Origin: DATGSF01 sp035302865
Lineage (GTDB): Bacteria; Bacteroidota; Bacteroidia; Chitinophagales; Chitinophagaceae
Assembly: GCA_035302865.1 (NCBI GenBank)
Contig: DATGSF010000105.1
Coordinates: forward strand, 1 to 9,741
Length of the DNA: 9,741 nucleotides
Direction of reading: 5' to 3'
The notes below the pieces were generated by a model. The model was not told the origin of the DNA and made no database searches. It saw only the letters and a list, made by a program, of their open reading frames with translations. This document shows positions 7,503 through 9,741 of this stretch, one piece after another. The first letter of the stretch is position 1. Each line of letters begins with the position of its first letter. A program made the position numbers and the translations under genes.

Positions 7503-8390
7503 ATGAAAACAAAAAATTACTTGTTTAAAAAATTGATGAAGAAGAGGATTTTTATCTCCATCGTCACAGCAGGTATAGCACTTAGTACCTATCAGTCAAA
7601 TGCACAGCATGAAGATTGTTTAGGGAATATTACATGTGTTAATCCTGAAAATTCAGGTGTATTTTCGTCTGAAGCTGCTAGTTTATCCTATGATAATATT
7701 ATATCAGGATGGCATGCTTCAGCAACAAACGCTAGTTCTAGTGGGGGAACTATAAGTGTATGGGGGGAAAGAAGTAAGGCAACTGGAGGGGTTGACGACG
7801 ATAATATAGTGCCAACGGCAGTAACTCCAGCAAATGGGTATAATTATGGAAATGCAAATCCGGTAAAAATAGCTTTAGGAAGTGCTTTAAGACGTCCAGA
7901 GTCTAATGATTTCACTTATCCACATCAATTTATTTTACTAACAGACGATAATAAATTATGGACCTGGGGAGGAGCTGGAGCTGTATTATCTACATCTTTA
8001 GTTTCTAATAATTCATTCACTCAAGTTAATCCTGGTAATAGTGGTTTTAATTCCTCTTTGCCAGTAGGGGTTAATGCTAGTGACGTTAAAATGCTATTTG
8101 CTACAACAGGTACTTTGGCTTTAACAACTTGTGGTGGAGATGTGTATGTAATTTCTCAAAATGAAGCAATTCGCCAAAATAATAATAGTGCTACATCATG
8201 GATACGTATAAGAAAATCCAATGCTCCTAACGATTATTTAACTAATATTATAGCAACGCGTGGTACGCCTGCAGGTTTAATGGCATTAGATGCTAATGGT
8301 AATCTCTGGACTTGGGGTTATAACACAAGAAAAGCAATATGGTCAGAGTGCATCAAGAAGAAATTTCGCAACTCAAATGAATTTACCTAA
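7503..8390 (+). CDS. N-terminal part of a frameshifted secreted RCC1-like repeat protein
   Basis: ATG 7503 is chosen because it is followed by a basic N-terminus and a hydrophobic stretch (RIFISIVTAGIALSTY) ending in SNA|Q, a good signal-peptidase site after residue 34; ATG 7536 (MKKRIF) is an alternative start. The exported part carries RCC1-like beta-propeller signatures: GGTISVWGERS, NKLWTWGGAGAVLS and NGNLWTWGYNT. After residue 275 the frame leaves the repeat pattern and ends 20 residues later in an unrelated tail at TAA 8388-8390. The propeller continues in the +1-shifted frame from about 8323, so this is the front piece of one gene broken near 8322-8328, not a complete protein. The domain content resembles adhesin-like T9SS cargo of Bacteroidota; the ligand is unknown. 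As read, it would give a truncated exported protein of 295 residues. Confidence 0.8.
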   Translation: MKTKNYLFKKLMKKRIFISIVTAGIALSTYQSNAQHEDCLGNITCVNPENSGVFSSEAASLSYDNIISGWHASATNASSSGGTISVWGERSKATGGVDDDNIVPTAVTPANGYNYGNANPVKIALGSALRRPESNDFTYPHQFILLTDDNKLWTWGGAGAVLSTSLVSNNSFTQVNPGNSGFNSSLPVGVNASDVKMLFATTGTLALTTCGGDVYVISQNEAIRQNNNSATSWIRIRKSNAPNDYLTNIIATRGTPAGLMALDANGNLWTWGYNTRKAIWSECIKKKFRNSNEFT

Positions 8391-9741
8391 TCATGATGGA
8401 ACTATTAAAATGATTGGTGCTACTACGCAAAGAGATGATTATACTACATATAATGCTGACTATTCAAAATTTGAAATAAGTTATTATGTTTTATATGAAG
8501 ATGGTAATTTATTTGCTTTAGGTGCTAATGGAGAAAGTCAATTGGGAGACTGGACAACTACTAATAGAAATTACTGGATTCAACCAAGATATAATAATGC
8601 TAATGGTCCTGTTATGGATAATATTGCTTGGATTTCTCCACAAGAGCATGATTTTATGTATGGCTTTATAAATGTAATTACCAAAAATAAAGAACTCTAT
8701 AACTGGGGAGGAGAGTCTGGCTCTGCTCTAGGCAGATCTGTTCAAGGAAGCACAGCAGGTGAGCCTAATTTGCAAAATCCTGGAAAGCCTAATAGCTGGG
8801 AAGCAGGCAGGTCTAATGATAATATATTAACTGTTGAATCAGGAGGGCATACTACTGTTTTATTGAAAAACTGCGAAGCTACTTTTGGATATATAGGTCA
8901 TAGAACTAAAGGAAGTATGGGTGATGGCTCTCCGGCAAGCTCCAATGAAACGGATAATATAGTTCAATTTAATACTAATTCACTTCAAGTTTGTGGTTTG
9001 CCTACAATTGATGGTGCGATTAGTGCTAATATAGCATCATCAGATAATACATATTGTAATGGTAGTGTTTTGGAATTAACTGCTACACCAGCAGGTGGTG
9101 TGTTTTCTATTATTTCAGTAGATAATCAAACATCAGGAAGTGTTTATAATAGCGTATCTATTGATCAAAATGGCAACTTGAATGCAACTGGCTTAACCTT
9201 TCCCGGAAGTACAAATCAAAGAACTGTAAGGGTTGGATATACAGTTAGCACACCTGATGGTTGTATTAATGCTACTATTCAAGAGCTTTTTACTTTTGAA
9301 GAATGTAATAATTATACTTTGAAAATTCCTGGAAATATATGGATTGATAAAAATAAAGATGCGATAAAAAGTACAGATGAAAATAATTATTTATTAGGAA
9401 GTGAAATATTGTGGGCTAACTTAGTTGATCCTAATAATAAAGTTATTGGAAAGGCAAAAGTTAAAGAAGATGGAACCTATGAAATTGAAGTAAATAAAGA
9501 TGCATTAGCAGAAAATGGAGATTACACTATTATCCTAACTGCTCAAGAAAAAGCCTTAAATAGTAATTTGAATAATGGAGATCAAGCTGGAGCTGCATTT
9601 AATTACTATTATACTGGTACAAATAGAGGAAGCGTAAATTCTGCGAATACAAATAATAATGAAGGTAAGATTAGTCTTGGAAATTTACGTGCTAATTATG
9701 CTTCTTCCTGGCAACAAACAAATCAAAATTCAACAGCAGAT
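8323..9741 (+). CDS. Continuation of the RCC1-like secreted protein after the frameshift (3' end outside window)
   Basis: This frame is open to the last base of the window, 473 codons without a stop. It carries on the sequence broken near 8325: THE TQEKQYGQSASRRN stretch follows WTWGYN naturally. Further RCC1-like blades follow: DGNLFALGANGESQLGDW, NKELYNWGGESGSALGRS and FGYIGHRTKGSMGDGSPA, the last two with the family's WG/LG spacing. An Ig-like segment with TYCNGSVLELTATPAGGVFS and TPDGCINATI spans about 9000-9300, then an SdrD/B-like domain beginning PGNIWIDKNKDAIKSTDE and running through EILWANLVDPNNKVIG to the edge. By likeness to the left-hand protein, a T9SS sorting tail is expected beyond the window but is not seen. 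An ATG at 8290 lies in this frame, but a product from there would lack a signal peptide. Most simply, this is the second half of one gene with the 7503-8390 segment. Confidence 0.8.

Noticed and set aside
8320..8330. Phase-variable simple sequence repeat
   Set aside because: Only two AC units remain, too short for high-frequency slippage, so a regulated switch is not supported by the sequence alone.
1..9741. CRISPR arrays, tRNA or rRNA genes, insertion sequences, attachment sites
   Set aside because: No regularly spaced repeats, cloverleaf-like sequences, transposase or integrase motifs, or terminal inverted repeats were seen on reading through both strands.

Overview
The window looks like a low-GC member of the Bacteroidota, most likely the Flavobacteriia. 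The composition is strongly A+T-rich. The left-hand protein ends in a type IX secretion (T9SS) sorting domain of the PNPS type. Starts lack Shine-Dalgarno sequences, and two genes have a Bacteroidota-style TAnnTTTG -7 element a short way upstream. Genus cannot be fixed from what is visible.

Layout. (1) 3-1172 (+): the 3' end of a large secreted T9SS cargo protein, closed by a strong terminator at 1241-1269. (2) 1364-2371 (-): a soluble AraC/PchR-type regulator, convergent with the first gene. (3) About 480 bp without a recognisable gene, then 2854-3093 (+), a relic made of a signal peptide joined in frame to the last part of an AraC helix-turn-helix domain. (4) 3200-4873 (+): an intact membrane-spanning regulator with signal peptide, TPR-like helices, one transmembrane helix, coiled coil and AraC HTH. 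(5) 5396-6952 (+): a full-length paralogue of the same architecture with four in-frame stop codons but no frameshift, followed by a terminator at 7136-7175. (6) 7503-9741 (+): a secreted protein with RCC1-like repeats, Ig-like and SdrD/B-like domains. Its frame is broken by an apparent 2-base loss near 8325, and coding then runs off the window.

How the parts may fit together. The TPR-TM-AraC proteins are probably one-component regulators that carry a signal from the periplasm to DNA. The three copies are in three states: intact, nonsense-riddled and internally deleted. They sit between two large secreted proteins whose SdrD/B-like regions resemble each other (window start and window end). The most interesting reading is a repeated locus of surface protein plus transmembrane regulator that has duplicated and is partly decaying. 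A functional link between regulators and secreted proteins is inferred from position only. No tRNA, rRNA, CRISPR array, transposase or integrase was seen.
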